From: Pseudomonas sp. MM213 | GTDB taxonomy: Bacteria; Pseudomonadota; Gammaproteobacteria; Pseudomonadales; Pseudomonadaceae | NCBI RefSeq assembly: GCF_020423045.1 | Contig: NZ_CP081943.1 | Coordinates: 992,001-1,056,000, forward strand | Length of the DNA: 64,000 nucleotides | Direction of reading: 5' to 3' | Shown here: positions 33,547 through 42,842 of the stretch, piece by piece | Layout: each line of letters starts with the position of its first letter | Numbering within the stretch: position 1 is the first letter of the stretch | Translations under genes and position numbers: made by a program | The notes under the pieces: model-generated | Database searches by the model: none | Seen by the model: only the letters and a program-made list of their open reading frames with translations | What the model was told of the DNA's origin: nothing

Positions 33547-36500
33547 ATGGCGTTCTTCACCGCAGCCAGCAAAGCCGACTTCCAGCACCAACTGCAAGCG
33601 GCACTGGCGCAGCACATCAGTGAACAGGCACTGCCACAAGTGGCGCTGTTCGCTGAACAATTCTTCGGCATCATTTCCCTTGACGAGCTGACCCAGCGTC
33701 GGCTGTCCGACCTCGCCGGCTGCACCCTTTCTGCGTGGCGCCTGCTTGAGCGCTTCGATCACGCGCAACCGCAGGTTCGCGTCTTCAACCCTGATTACGA
33801 ACGCCACGGCTGGCAGTCGACCCACACCGCGGTCGAAGTGCTGCACCACGACCTGCCTTTCCTGGTGGACTCGGTGCGTACCGAGCTGAACCGTCGCGGC
33901 TACAGCATTCATACCCTGCAAACCACTGTGCTGAGCGTGCGTCGCGGCAGCAAAGGCGAGTTGCTGGAAATCCTGCCTAAAGGCACCCAGGGCGAAGGGA
34001 TCCTGCAAGAATCCCTGATGTACCTGGAAATCGACCGTTGCGCGAACACCGCAGAACTGAATGTTCTGAGCAAAGAGCTGGAACAGGTTCTCGGTGAAGT
34101 CCGCGTCGCGGTTGCCGATTTCGAGCCGATGAAAGCCAAGGTCCAGGAAATCCTGACCGGCCTCGACAACAGCAAATTTGCGGTCGACGGCGAAGAAAAA
34201 GCTGAAATCAAAAGCTTCCTGGAATGGCTGGTGGGCAACCACTTCACCTTCCTCGGCTACGAAGAATTCGTGGTTCAGGATGAAGCCGATGGCGGTCACA
34301 TCGTTTACGACCAGAATTCCTTCCTCGGCCTGACCAAGCTGCTGCGCACCGGCCTGACCTACGATGACCTGCGCATCGAAGACTACGCCGTGAACTACCT
34401 GCGCGAACCGACCCTGCTGTCGTTCGCCAAGGCTGCGCACCCAAGCCGTGTACACCGTCCGGCTTACCCGGACTACGTGTCGATCCGCGAGATCGACGCC
34501 GACGGCAAGGTCATCAAGGAATGCCGTTTCATGGGCCTGTACACCTCGTCGGTGTATGGCGAGAGCGTGCGGGTCATTCCGTACATCCGCCGCAAGGTCG
34601 AAGAGATCGAACGCCGTTCCGGCTTCCAGGCCAAGGCTCACTTGGGCAAGGAACTGGCGCAGGTGGTCGAAGTGCTGCCGCGTGATGACCTGTTCCAGAC
34701 CCCGGTCGACGAGCTGTTCAGCACCGTGATGTCGATCGTGCAGATCCAGGAACGCAACAAGATTCGCGTGTTCCTGCGCAAAGACCCGTACGGCCGTTTC
34801 TGCTACTGCCTGGCCTACGTGCCGCGTGACATCTACTCCACCGAAGTGCGCCAGAAGATCCAGCAAGTGCTGATGGATCGCCTGAAAGCCTCGGACTGCG
34901 AGTTCTGGACCTTCTTCTCCGAGTCCGTACTGGCCCGCGTGCAACTGATTCTGCGCGTCGATCCGAAGAACCGTCTGGACATCGACCCGCTGCAACTGGA
35001 AAACGAAGTGATCCAGGCCTGCCGCAGCTGGCAGGACGACTACGCCAGCCTGGTGGTGGAAAGCTTCGGCGAAGCCCACGGCACCAACGTGCTGGCGGAC
35101 TTCCCGAAAGGCTTCCCGGCCGGTTACCGCGAGCGTTTCGCTGCGCATTCGGCTGTGGTCGACATGCAGCACCTGCTGAGCCTGAACGAAAAAAATCCAT
35201 TGGTGATGAGCTTCTATCAGCCACTGGGTCAGGTCTCCGGCCAGCGCGAGCTGCACTGCAAGCTGTATCACGCCGATACCCCGCTGGCCCTGTCCGATGT
35301 GTTGCCGATTCTGGAAAACCTCGGCCTGCGTGTGCTGGGTGAGTTCCCGTATCGCCTGCGTCACAACAATGGCCGCGAGTTCTGGATTCACGATTTTGCG
35401 TTCACCGCCGCCGAAGGCCTGGAACTCGACATCCAGCAACTCAACGACACCTTGCAGGACGCCTTCGTCCACATCGTGCGTGGCGATGCCGAGAACGATG
35501 CGTTCAACCGTCTGGTACTGACCGCCGGCCTGCCATGGCGCGATGTTGCGCTGCTGCGTGCCTACGCACGCTACATGAAGCAGATTCGCCTGGGCTTCGA
35601 CCTCGGCTACATCGCCAGCACCCTGAACAACCACACCGACATCGCTCGCGAGTTGACCCGGTTGTTCAAGACCCGCTTCTACCTGGCGCGCAAGCTGGCC
35701 ACCGATGATCTGGAAGACAAGCAGCAACGTCTGGAACACGCGATTCTGGCAGCACTGGACGACGTCCAGGTGTTGAACGAAGACCGCATCCTGCGTCGCT
35801 ACCTCGACCTGATCAAAGCGACCCTGCGGACCAACTTCTACCAGACCGATGCCCACGGTCAGAACAAGTCCTACTTCAGCTTCAAGTTCAACCCGCACCA
35901 GATTCCAGAGCTGCCGAAGCCGGTTCCGAAGTTTGAAATCTTCGTCTACTCGCCTCGCGTCGAAGGCGTGCACCTGCGCTTCGGCAACGTGGCTCGTGGC
36001 GGTCTGCGCTGGTCTGACCGTGAAGAAGACTTCCGTACCGAAGTCCTGGGCCTGGTAAAAGCCCAGCAAGTGAAGAACTCGGTCATCGTGCCGGTCGGCG
36101 CGAAGGGCGGCTTCCTGCCGCGTCGCCTGCCTCTGGGCGGCAGCCGTGACGAGATCGCGGCCGAGGGCATCGCTTGCTACCGCATCTTCATTTCGGGCCT
36201 GTTGGACATCACCGACAACCTGAAAGACGGCGCACTGGTACCACCGGCCAACGTCGTGCGTCATGACGACGATGACCCGTACCTGGTAGTCGCTGCGGAC
36301 AAGGGCACTGCAACCTTCTCCGACATCGCCAACGGCATCGCCATCGACTACGGTTTCTGGCTGGGTGACGCGTTCGCCTCCGGTGGTTCCGCCGGTTACG
36401 ACCACAAGAAAATGGGCATCACCGCCAAAGGCGCGTGGGTTGGCGTACAACGTCACTTCCGCGAGCGCGGCATCAATGTCCAGGAAGACAGCATCACCGT

Positions 36501-38451
36501 GGTTGGCGTCGGCGACATGGCCGGTGACGTGTTCGGTAACGGCTTGCTGATGTCCGACAAGCTGCAACTGGTCGCTGCGTTCAACCACCTGCACATCTTC
36601 ATCGACCCGAACCCTGAGCCGGCGAACAGCTTCGCCGAGCGTCAGCGCCTGTTCGATCTGCCACGTTCGGCATGGTCGGATTACGACACCAGCATCATGT
36701 CGGAAGGCGGCGGGATCTTCTCGCGTAGCGCGAAGAGCATCGCGATTTCCCCGCAGATGAAAGAGCGCTTCGACATTCAGGCCGACAAGCTGACCCCGAC
36801 CGAACTGCTGAATGCCTTGCTCAAGGCACCGGTAGACCTGTTGTGGAACGGCGGTATCGGTACTTACGTCAAAGCCAGCAGCGAAAGCCACGCCGATGTC
36901 GGCGACAAGGCCAACGATGCACTGCGTGTGAACGGCAACGAACTGCGCTGCAAAGTCGTGGGCGAGGGCGGTAACCTCGGTATGACCCAATTGGGTCGTG
37001 TCGAATTCGGTCTCAATGGCGGCGGTTCCAACACCGACTTCATCGACAACGCCGGTGGCGTGGATTGCTCCGACCACGAAGTGAACATCAAGATCCTGCT
37101 GAACGAAGTGGTTCACGCCGGTGACATGACCGACAAGCAACGTAACCAGTTGCTGGCGAGCATGACCGACGAAGTCGGCAACCTGGTGCTGGGCAACAAC
37201 TACAAGCAGACTCAGGCCCTGTCCCTGGCGGCCCGCCGTGCCTTCGTGCGGATTGCCGAATACAAGCGCCTGATGAACGATCTGGAAGGCCGTGGCAAGC
37301 TGGATCGCGCCATCGAGTTCCTGCCGTCGGAAGACGCGATCAACGAACGCCTCGCGGAAGGCCATGGCCTGACCCGTGCCGAGCTGTCGGTGCTGATCTC
37401 CTACAGCAAGATCGACCTCAAGGCGCAGTTGCTGGACTCCCGTGTACCGGACGACGACTACCTGACCCGCGACATGGAAACCGCTTTCCCGCCGACACTG
37501 GTGAGCAAGTTCTCCGAGGCCATGCGTCGTCACCGTCTGAAGCGCGAGATCGTCAGCACCCAGATCGCCAACGATCTGGTGAACCACATGGGCATCACCT
37601 TCGTTCAGCGACTCAAAGAGTCGACCGGCATGAGCCCGGCGAACGTGGCCGGTGCGTACGTGATCGTGCGTGACATCTTCCACCTCCCGCACTGGTTCCG
37701 TCAGATCGAAGCCCTGGATTACCAGGTTTCCGCTGACGTGCAACTGGAGCTGATGGACGAGCTGATGCGTCTGGGCCGTCGCGCTACGCGCTGGTTCCTG
37801 CGTGCCCGCCGCAACGAGCAGAACGCTGCCCGTGACGTTGCACACTTCGGTCCGCACCTGAAGGAGTTGGGTCTCAAGCTCGACGAACTGCTGAGCGGCG
37901 AGATCCACGAAAACTGGCAGTCCCGTTATCAGGCGTACGTCGAAGCCGGTGTGCCGGAGTTGCTGGCGCGCATGGTGGCTGGTACTTCGCACCTGTACAC
38001 GCTGCTGCCGATCATCGAGGCCTCCGACGTGACCGGCCAGAACCCTGCGGACGTGGCCAAGGCCTACTTCGCCGTGGGCAGTGCGCTGGACGTCACCTGG
38101 TACCTGCAACAGATCAGTGCTCTGCCGGTTGAAAACAACTGGCAGGCCCTGGCCCGTGAAGCGTTCCGCGATGACGTCGACTGGCAGCAACGTGCGATCA
38201 CCATCTCTGTCCTGCAACAGGGCGGCGGCACTCAGGATGTGGAAACACGCCTGGCGCTGTGGATGGAAGAGAACGAAAGCATGATCGAACGCTGGCGTGC
38301 CATGCTGGTGGAAATCCGTGCAGCGAGCGGTACTGACTACGCGATGTATGCGGTAGCCAACCGTGAGTTGCTGGACCTGGCGTTGAGCGGGCAAGCGGTG
38401 GTGCCTGCCGCCGCTGTCACCGCCAGTGCCGAGCTGGAACCGGCGGCCTGA
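33547..38451 (+). CDS. gdhB: NAD-specific glutamate dehydrogenase, large (180-kDa) class
   Basis: A 1634-residue enzyme, the usual length for the class (about 1600), from MAFFTAASKADFQHQLQAAL. Long N-terminal ACT-like regulatory segments ('HHDLPFLVDSVRTELNRRGYSIHTL') lead into the catalytic core near 790-1130: 'GNVARGGLRWSDREEDFRTEVLGLVKAQQVKNSVIVPVGAKGGF' with the substrate-binding Lys, then 'GVGDMAGDVFGNGLL' for NAD. It deaminates glutamate to 2-oxoglutarate, mainly for catabolism of glutamate and arginine. Single gene, followed by a strong terminator. An in-frame TTG at 33499 would add 16 residues and is less likely. Confidence 0.96.
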   Translation: MAFFTAASKADFQHQLQAALAQHISEQALPQVALFAEQFFGIISLDELTQRRLSDLAGCTLSAWRLLERFDHAQPQVRVFNPDYERHGWQSTHTAVEVLHHDLPFLVDSVRTELNRRGYSIHTLQTTVLSVRRGSKGELLEILPKGTQGEGILQESLMYLEIDRCANTAELNVLSKELEQVLGEVRVAVADFEPMKAKVQEILTGLDNSKFAVDGEEKAEIKSFLEWLVGNHFTFLGYEEFVVQDEADGGHIVYDQNSFLGLTKLLRTGLTYDDLRIEDYAVNYLREPTLLSFAKAAHPSRVHRPAYPDYVSIREIDADGKVIKECRFMGLYTSSVYGESVRVIPYIRRKVEEIERRSGFQAKAHLGKELAQVVEVLPRDDLFQTPVDELFSTVMSIVQIQERNKIRVFLRKDPYGRFCYCLAYVPRDIYSTEVRQKIQQVLMDRLKASDCEFWTFFSESVLARVQLILRVDPKNRLDIDPLQLENEVIQACRSWQDDYASLVVESFGEAHGTNVLADFPKGFPAGYRERFAAHSAVVDMQHLLSLNEKNPLVMSFYQPLGQVSGQRELHCKLYHADTPLALSDVLPILENLGLRVLGEFPYRLRHNNGREFWIHDFAFTAAEGLELDIQQLNDTLQDAFVHIVRGDAENDAFNRLVLTAGLPWRDVALLRAYARYMKQIRLGFDLGYIASTLNNHTDIARELTRLFKTRFYLARKLATDDLEDKQQRLEHAILAALDDVQVLNEDRILRRYLDLIKATLRTNFYQTDAHGQNKSYFSFKFNPHQIPELPKPVPKFEIFVYSPRVEGVHLRFGNVARGGLRWSDREEDFRTEVLGLVKAQQVKNSVIVPVGAKGGFLPRRLPLGGSRDEIAAEGIACYRIFISGLLDITDNLKDGALVPPANVVRHDDDDPYLVVAADKGTATFSDIANGIAIDYGFWLGDAFASGGSAGYDHKKMGITAKGAWVGVQRHFRERGINVQEDSITVVGVGDMAGDVFGNGLLMSDKLQLVAAFNHLHIFIDPNPEPANSFAERQRLFDLPRSAWSDYDTSIMSEGGGIFSRSAKSIAISPQMKERFDIQADKLTPTELLNALLKAPVDLLWNGGIGTYVKASSESHADVGDKANDALRVNGNELRCKVVGEGGNLGMTQLGRVEFGLNGGGSNTDFIDNAGGVDCSDHEVNIKILLNEVVHAGDMTDKQRNQLLASMTDEVGNLVLGNNYKQTQALSLAARRAFVRIAEYKRLMNDLEGRGKLDRAIEFLPSEDAINERLAEGHGLTRAELSVLISYSKIDLKAQLLDSRVPDDDYLTRDMETAFPPTLVSKFSEAMRRHRLKREIVSTQIANDLVNHMGITFVQRLKESTGMSPANVAGAYVIVRDIFHLPHWFRQIEALDYQVSADVQLELMDELMRLGRRATRWFLRARRNEQNAARDVAHFGPHLKELGLKLDELLSGEIHENWQSRYQAYVEAGVPELLARMVAGTSHLYTLLPIIEASDVTGQNPADVAKAYFAVGSALDVTWYLQQISALPVENNWQALAREAFRDDVDWQQRAITISVLQQGGGTQDVETRLALWMEENESMIERWRAMLVEIRAASGTDYAMYAVANRELLDLALSGQAVVPAAAVTASAELEPAA

Positions 38452-38465
38452 TCAGTCGCTGAATG

Positions 38466-38503
38466 AAAAAGGCCCCGCATTGAGAGATGCGGGGCTTTTT
38501 TTT
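38466..38503 (+). terminator. Strong Rho-independent terminator of gdhB
   Basis: The stem GGCCCCGCAT/ATGCGGGGC has a 6-nt loop and nine T. It starts 20 bp after the gdhB stop. Confidence 0.92.
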
Positions 38504-38530
38504 GTTTGAATGTTTTGTGGTGTTTGAGCG

Positions 38531-38631
38531 GGCCCCATCGCCAGCAAGCCGGCTCCTACATGTTTCGCGTCGTCCACATATTCTGTGCTCGACACAAAAC
38601 CTGTAGGAGCCGGCTTGCTGGCGATGGGGCC
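38531..38631. repeat. REP pair, GGAGCCGGCTTGCTGGCGA type, outward orientation
   Basis: Copies at 38531-38560 and 38601-38631 share a 30-bp inverted arm that extends into GGGCC flanks (GGCCCCATCGCC… / …GGCGATGGGGCC). They lie between convergent genes. Confidence 0.85.
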
Positions 38632-38638
38632 ATCTGCC

Positions 38639-39349
38639 TCAATACAACTTCCAGCCAGCTTTATTATCGATCATCGACACTTTATCTGTCGGCCCGGTCA
38701 ATAAATTACTGAGCGACTGGTCAAACTTCTGCAATGCCCGAACTTGCACATTCTGCTGTTCATTAATATCCGCCACGATCTCTTCGCTGCGTTTATAGTC
38801 CGCCCACACCGGGCTCAATGCTTTGGCGTCATGCCCTTGTGCAGTCCCGATGTAATTGAAGTTGGTATCATAAAAATCCGCACTTACATCGGCCTTGATA
38901 TCCGAGCTGCGTGAGGTGATCAATTGGCTGCGGGTGTCGACAATCGCGACCACGTCCGGTTTCGCCGCCCTGAGGCTTTGCATGTCCGGGTACACCGTGA
39001 CCGAGCCGAACTGGCGCTGCAACGAGGCCTTGACCCAATCCACCGCCAGGTCGGGTTTGGAGGTGGCGACGTAGGCATCGTGAATCGGTTGTACCAGCAG
39101 ATTCTGGCCGAAACCGGTGCCGGCATTGGCCTGATAGTCCTGCAGGTAGGCGCGGTTAGTCTGGGTGTTGCGGCTGTAGACGATGCCCAGCGAGACCTGT
39201 CCGCCGCTGGCGACATGGGTGGCGTTGCTGCGGCCGACGGGTGCGCTGAAGATACCGTCGAGTGAAGAAACTGCCGTCGGTGCAGTGGGAATTGAGCAGC
39301 CGGTTAAAACAGCGGCAAACGACAAGGTGCTGACAAGTGCAAGTTTCAT
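38639..39349 (-). CDS. Putative lipoprotein, 236 aa
   Basis: MKLALVSTLSFAAVLTGCSIP has a clear lipobox (LTGC, Cys18). The mature part begins with a Pro/Ser/Thr stretch; 'LLVQPIHDAYVATSKPDLAVDWVKASLQRQFGSVTVYPDMQSL' and 'KPDVVAIVDTRSQLIT' suggest a mixed alpha/beta domain like envelope-assembly lipoproteins, but I cannot name a family. The start is chosen for the signal peptide and GGAGAGACACCC upstream; a longer frame to 39448 adds non-signal sequence. Confidence 0.75.
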   Translation of the reverse strand: MKLALVSTLSFAAVLTGCSIPTAPTAVSSLDGIFSAPVGRSNATHVASGGQVSLGIVYSRNTQTNRAYLQDYQANAGTGFGQNLLVQPIHDAYVATSKPDLAVDWVKASLQRQFGSVTVYPDMQSLRAAKPDVVAIVDTRSQLITSRSSDIKADVSADFYDTNFNYIGTAQGHDAKALSPVWADYKRSEEIVADINEQQNVQVRALQKFDQSLSNLLTGPTDKVSMIDNKAGWKLY

Positions 39350-39520
39350 GGGTGTCTCTCCAGTGAAACAACTTGAGTCGGAAGTTAAAGTTGCCGGTGT
39401 CGGCAGTGACTTCAGACTAAACCTGTGGCGGCTGAATGAAATAGCCAATTCATGAACTTGTCAGGTGGCCAATAGTATTGTTTGGTTTAAAAGTTGTCGG
39501 TTAATTGCGTCAGGCAATAA

Positions 39521-39550
39521 AAAGGCCCGAACTTTCGATTCGGGCCTGTT
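39521..39550 (-). terminator. Rho-independent terminator of the cupin gene
   Basis: The stem AGGCCCGAA/TTCGGGCCT has a 7-nt loop. Read leftward it is followed by TTTTTATT. It lies 25 bp after the cupin stop. Confidence 0.85.
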
Positions 39551-39574
39551 TATTTATGGCTGTACGTTCAGCTA

Positions 39575-39985
39575 TCAGTTTTCCAATGGGATCAGCACTT
39601 TCTCGTCGGGGGACAACACCATGAACACCAGGAGTTTGGCCGGCTTGGTTGCGCTGGCATTTTTCGAGACCAGATGCTCCGAACCGGCGGCTTCATACCA
39701 GTACTCGCCAGCCTTGTAGGTTTTCGGTTGCTCGCCTTTCACCTGGGAAGTGATCGAGCCCGAAATCACATACGCCATTGCGGTGCCTTCGTGCTTGTGG
39801 GCGATGGAGGACTGGCCCGGCTTGTAGTCGACTTCGATCATCAGCGCCTTTTTGCCCGGGACGTTCTTCAGTACTTCATCTTGCAGAATCGTGACTTTTT
39901 CCGAAGGGTCGTGGGCGAATGCCGAGGCAGAAACGCTCAGGGCGAGGACGGCAAGCGGGGTGGCCAATAAACGCAAAACTTTCAT
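39575..39985 (-). CDS. Periplasmic cupin-domain protein
   Basis: A 136-residue protein with signal peptide MKVLRLLATPLAVLALSVSASAFA. A single cupin follows: motif 1 'SSIAHKHEGTAMAYVISGSITSQVKG' with two His (H-x-H) and Glu, and motif 2 'AGEYWYEAAGSEHLVSKNAS' with the third His. Small secreted single-domain cupins are often metal-binding sensors or detoxifying enzymes; the substrate is unknown. Own transcription unit with its own terminator. Confidence 0.88.
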   Translation of the reverse strand: MKVLRLLATPLAVLALSVSASAFAHDPSEKVTILQDEVLKNVPGKKALMIEVDYKPGQSSIAHKHEGTAMAYVISGSITSQVKGEQPKTYKAGEYWYEAAGSEHLVSKNASATKPAKLLVFMVLSPDEKVLIPLEN

Positions 39986-40109
39986 GATTCATCACCTGCG
40001 GGGGGTTAGTTGTCGCAAACAACGTTAGTCCGCCAGTGACCGCAATCAAACAGCCAATTCAGCAGAAGGTCAGGGGACCAATCCGGATTTACGCAAGGCA
40101 ATGCAAAAC

Positions 40110-40267
40110 CTGTAGGAGCCGGCTTGCCGGCGATAGCATCACCGCAGTGCATCAGGCACACCGCGGTGAATGGAACGCCTGTAGGAGCCGGCTTGCTGGC
40201 GATAGCATCACCGCGGTGCATCAGGTACACCGCGGTGATGCTATCGCCAGCAAGCCGGCTCCTACAG
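40110..40267. repeat. REP triplet with duplicated spacer
   Basis: Three copies of the GGAGCCGGCTTGCYGGCGA REP occur: plus orientation at about 40110 and 40181, then inverted at about 40238. Each is joined to a near-identical spacer (ATAGCATCACCGCRGTGCATCAGG). The last two form a long hairpin whose loop contains GCATCACCGCGGTG. It looks like one BIME whose left half was duplicated. Confidence 0.85.
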
Positions 40268-40275
40268 GGGGGTGT

Positions 40276-40569
40276 TTAACGGATCGGGAAGCTGTTGAAG
40301 TCCACGGCGTTCGCCAATTGGCAATCGATCAGGTCGATGAAACCTTGCGCCTGTGGGGTGTTGAAATGCGATTGCATGGCCGCTTCCGATTGCCAGCGGG
40401 CGCTGACGTTCCAGCGGTTGCTGTCCTCGGGGCAGCGGTCGACCATATAGGATTCGCAGCCCGGTTGTTCACGCAGGGTTTCGACAATCTTTTGCAGTTG
40501 CTTACCCAGTTCGTCCGAGCGGCCGGCTGCGGCCTGCACCTTTACGGTGTTGATCACTTCGTTGGACAT
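40276..40569 (-). CDS. Putative quinol monooxygenase (ABM domain)
   Basis: A 97-residue protein MSNEVINTVKVQAAAGRSDE…. It is a ferredoxin-like alpha/beta dimer of the antibiotic-biosynthesis monooxygenase (YgiN) type, with 'VQAAAGRSDELGKQLQKIVETLREQPGCESYMV' and 'WNVSARWQSEAAMQSHFNTP'. Such proteins oxidise quinols or reactive electrophiles without cofactor. It is adjacent to the MocR-type regulator on the same strand, which may control it. Confidence 0.85.
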   Translation of the reverse strand: MSNEVINTVKVQAAAGRSDELGKQLQKIVETLREQPGCESYMVDRCPEDSNRWNVSARWQSEAAMQSHFNTPQAQGFIDLIDCQLANAVDFNSFPIR

Positions 40570-40691
40570 TGCTCACACTCCTGAATCAGGCCGGACGAAT
40601 CCTGCTCATTGAGGGATAACGCTTACGAGGATAGGCCTGCACTTGCGGACCGCCAATAGCCAATTGCCGGATAAAAACCCAGACCAATCGC

Positions 40692-42125
40692 TCAGGCGAT
40701 TTGCTGAAAAATGTCACGCAAGCGGTCCAGCGCGGTGTCGATGTCCAGGGTTTCGATGGCACCAAACCCCATGAGAAGCCCAGCCTGCGGGGCCCGCTGG
40801 TAGTAAAAGGTGTCGATGGAATACAGCCCGACTTCGACCTTTTTCGCCAGTTCGATCAGCAATGGCATATCGATAGGCACTTTGCACATAAGCACCATGT
40901 GAAAACCTGCCGTACTCGGGATCGCTTCGAGCCAGGGAGACAGGTCACCAGCGATACGCGTGAGGATGCGTTCGCGACGCCCGGCGTAGATCGTATGACA
41001 GCGCCGGATGTGCTTGAGCAGGCAGCCTTCGGCAATGAATTTGGCCAGTGCCCATTGGGGCAGGGTGGAGGTGTGCAGGTCGGTGAGTTGCTTGGCGCGG
41101 ATCACCGCTTCGAGAATCGCCGGCGGCAAAATCGCGTAGCCGAGGCGCAGTTCCGGCAGCAGGGTTTTCGAAAAGGTCCCGACGTAGGCGACGATCCCGC
41201 GCTCATCCATGCTTTGCAGCGAGTCGGTGGGCCGGCCTTCGTAGCGGAATTCGCTGTCGTAATCGTCCTCGATGATGATCGCGCCCAACTCGTAGGCGCG
41301 CTCCAGCAGCGCCACGCGACGTGCCTGGCTCATCGGCATGCCGAGCGGAAACTGGTGGGACGGCGTGACATAAATCAGCCGGGTGCCAAGGGGGATTTGG
41401 TCGACCTGGATGCCGTCTGCGTCGACCGGTACGCCGATCACCGTGGCGCCGTGGCTGCCGAACAGCAGGTGCGCGGGCGGGTAACCGGGGTCTTCCATGG
41501 CGACGATGCTGCCGGGGCGCGTGATCACGCGGGAGATCAGGTCCAGCGCTTGTTGCGCACCGTTGCACACCACCACGTCTTCGTCCTGGCAATTCACCCC
41601 ACGGGAAAACGCGATGTGCCGGGCGATCGCATTGCGCAGCGACGGCAGGCCTTCAGGCAAGCTGTAGAAGCCCTTGGAACCGGACATCTGACGCAGCGCG
41701 TGGGAGGTGCAGCGCCGCCAATCGTCCTGCGGAAACTGGCCCTTGCTGGTAGCGCCACCGATGAAGTCATAACGCAGCGAGCCTTCCAGCGTCGGATGAC
41801 GCAAAAACACCGGCAAATTGCGCCACGACTCGATGACTTCGGCACTCGCCAACTGCGAATGGCTTTGCTTGGGTTGCGCTTTGGCCGTCCGGGCATTGAC
41901 GTAGGTGCCTTTGCCGATCACCCCGGTCAGGAAGTTTTCATAGGTCAGTTGTGCGTACGTGTCGGAAATGGTCTTGCGCGAGATGCCCAGCTGTTCGGCC
42001 AGCAGACGGCTGGGCGGTAATTGCGTCCCGGCTGCCAGACGACCGGATTCGATGGCGCTGCGCAGTTGGTTGTACAACTGGCCTGCCAGGTCCTTGCGGC
42101 CGTTGATGACAACATGAAGTTCCAT
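40692..42125 (-). CDS. MocR/GabR-type regulator (GntR HTH + aminotransferase fold)
   Basis: A 477-residue protein. Residues 8-75 are a GntR winged helix ('LAGQLYNQLRSAIESGRLAAGTQLPPSRLLAEQLGISRKTISDTYAQL'). From about 115 a fold-type-I aminotransferase follows, with 'VVVCNGAQQALDLISRV', 'EDPGYPPAHLLFGSHG', 'IIEDDYDSEFRYEGRP' and the PLP-lysine in 'GTFSKTLLPELRLGYAI'. Such proteins use PLP as a sensor. It is divergent from the AhpD-like gene at 42327, which is a likely target together with the monooxygenase downstream. Confidence 0.93.
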   Translation of the reverse strand: MELHVVINGRKDLAGQLYNQLRSAIESGRLAAGTQLPPSRLLAEQLGISRKTISDTYAQLTYENFLTGVIGKGTYVNARTAKAQPKQSHSQLASAEVIESWRNLPVFLRHPTLEGSLRYDFIGGATSKGQFPQDDWRRCTSHALRQMSGSKGFYSLPEGLPSLRNAIARHIAFSRGVNCQDEDVVVCNGAQQALDLISRVITRPGSIVAMEDPGYPPAHLLFGSHGATVIGVPVDADGIQVDQIPLGTRLIYVTPSHQFPLGMPMSQARRVALLERAYELGAIIIEDDYDSEFRYEGRPTDSLQSMDERGIVAYVGTFSKTLLPELRLGYAILPPAILEAVIRAKQLTDLHTSTLPQWALAKFIAEGCLLKHIRRCHTIYAGRRERILTRIAGDLSPWLEAIPSTAGFHMVLMCKVPIDMPLLIELAKKVEVGLYSIDTFYYQRAPQAGLLMGFGAIETLDIDTALDRLRDIFQQIA

Positions 42126-42326
42126 ACCGGCGGGGCTCCTGGGCGGTTAAGGCGCGTGTGCGTCGGGCCAGATTACGCGCAAGCGTCGCCGTGCAGAAGT
42201 TGCGTGGGGGAAAAACCGCGGATTGGTCTGCTCGGAGTGGTCCACCGGTATTTCGCGCAATTGGATCTGTAACGCCGGCGCATCAGCGCTTACCGTGAAA
42301 ACATCTATCAATCCACGAGGCACGCC

Positions 42327-42767
42327 ATGACTTCCCGTCTGGATTACTACAGCGCGTCGCCCAAAGCGATGAAAGCGATGATCGCCATGGAGGCGCTGAC
42401 CAGCAACCTGAGCATCGAGCCGGCGCTGCTGCACCTGATCAAGATCCGCGCCTCGCAGCTCAACGGCTGCGCCTTCTGCACCGACATGCACTCGGTGGAC
42501 GCGCGACGCCTCGGCGAGACCGACCGGCGTCTGTATTCGATTGTGGTCTGGCGCGACAGCGGCTTTTTCAACCCACGCGAGCGCGCGGCGCTGGCCTGGA
42601 CCGAAGCGGTCACCTTGCTCTCGCAAAGCCATGTGCCGGACGACGTCTACGCCCAGGCCCGGGAGCAGTTCAGCGAGAGCGAGATGGTCGACCTGACCAT
42701 TGCCGTCACGACCATCAACAGCTGGAATCGCCTGGCGGTGAGTTTCCGCCAGTCCCCCAGCGCGTGA
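42327..42767 (+). CDS. Carboxymuconolactone decarboxylase family / AhpD-like protein
   Basis: A 146-residue protein, MTSRLDYYSASPKAMKAMIAM. The active-site motif is CAFCTDMH (C-x-x-C-x-x-x-H) in 'ASQLNGCAFCTDMHSVDARRLGE', typical of alkylhydroperoxidase D-like proteins. It starts about 200 bp from the divergent MocR-type gene; this pairing is common in Pseudomonas and suggests PLP-sensor-controlled oxidative-stress function. Confidence 0.9.
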   Translation: MTSRLDYYSASPKAMKAMIAMEALTSNLSIEPALLHLIKIRASQLNGCAFCTDMHSVDARRLGETDRRLYSIVVWRDSGFFNPRERAALAWTEAVTLLSQSHVPDDVYAQAREQFSESEMVDLTIAVTTINSWNRLAVSFRQSPSA

Positions 42768-42842
42768 TGACGCTGTCACATCAGGTTCATGAACGTTGCG
42801 CAGGATGAGGTTTTCAAAGGACAGATCGACAGGGAGTCATTG

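Noticed and set aside
33517..38394. Very long minus-strand open frame (1625 codons) opposite gdhB
   Set aside because: It is the antisense shadow of a GC-rich gene with biased third positions. Its sequence is His/Gln/Val-rich with no motifs, while gdhB shows full family motifs.
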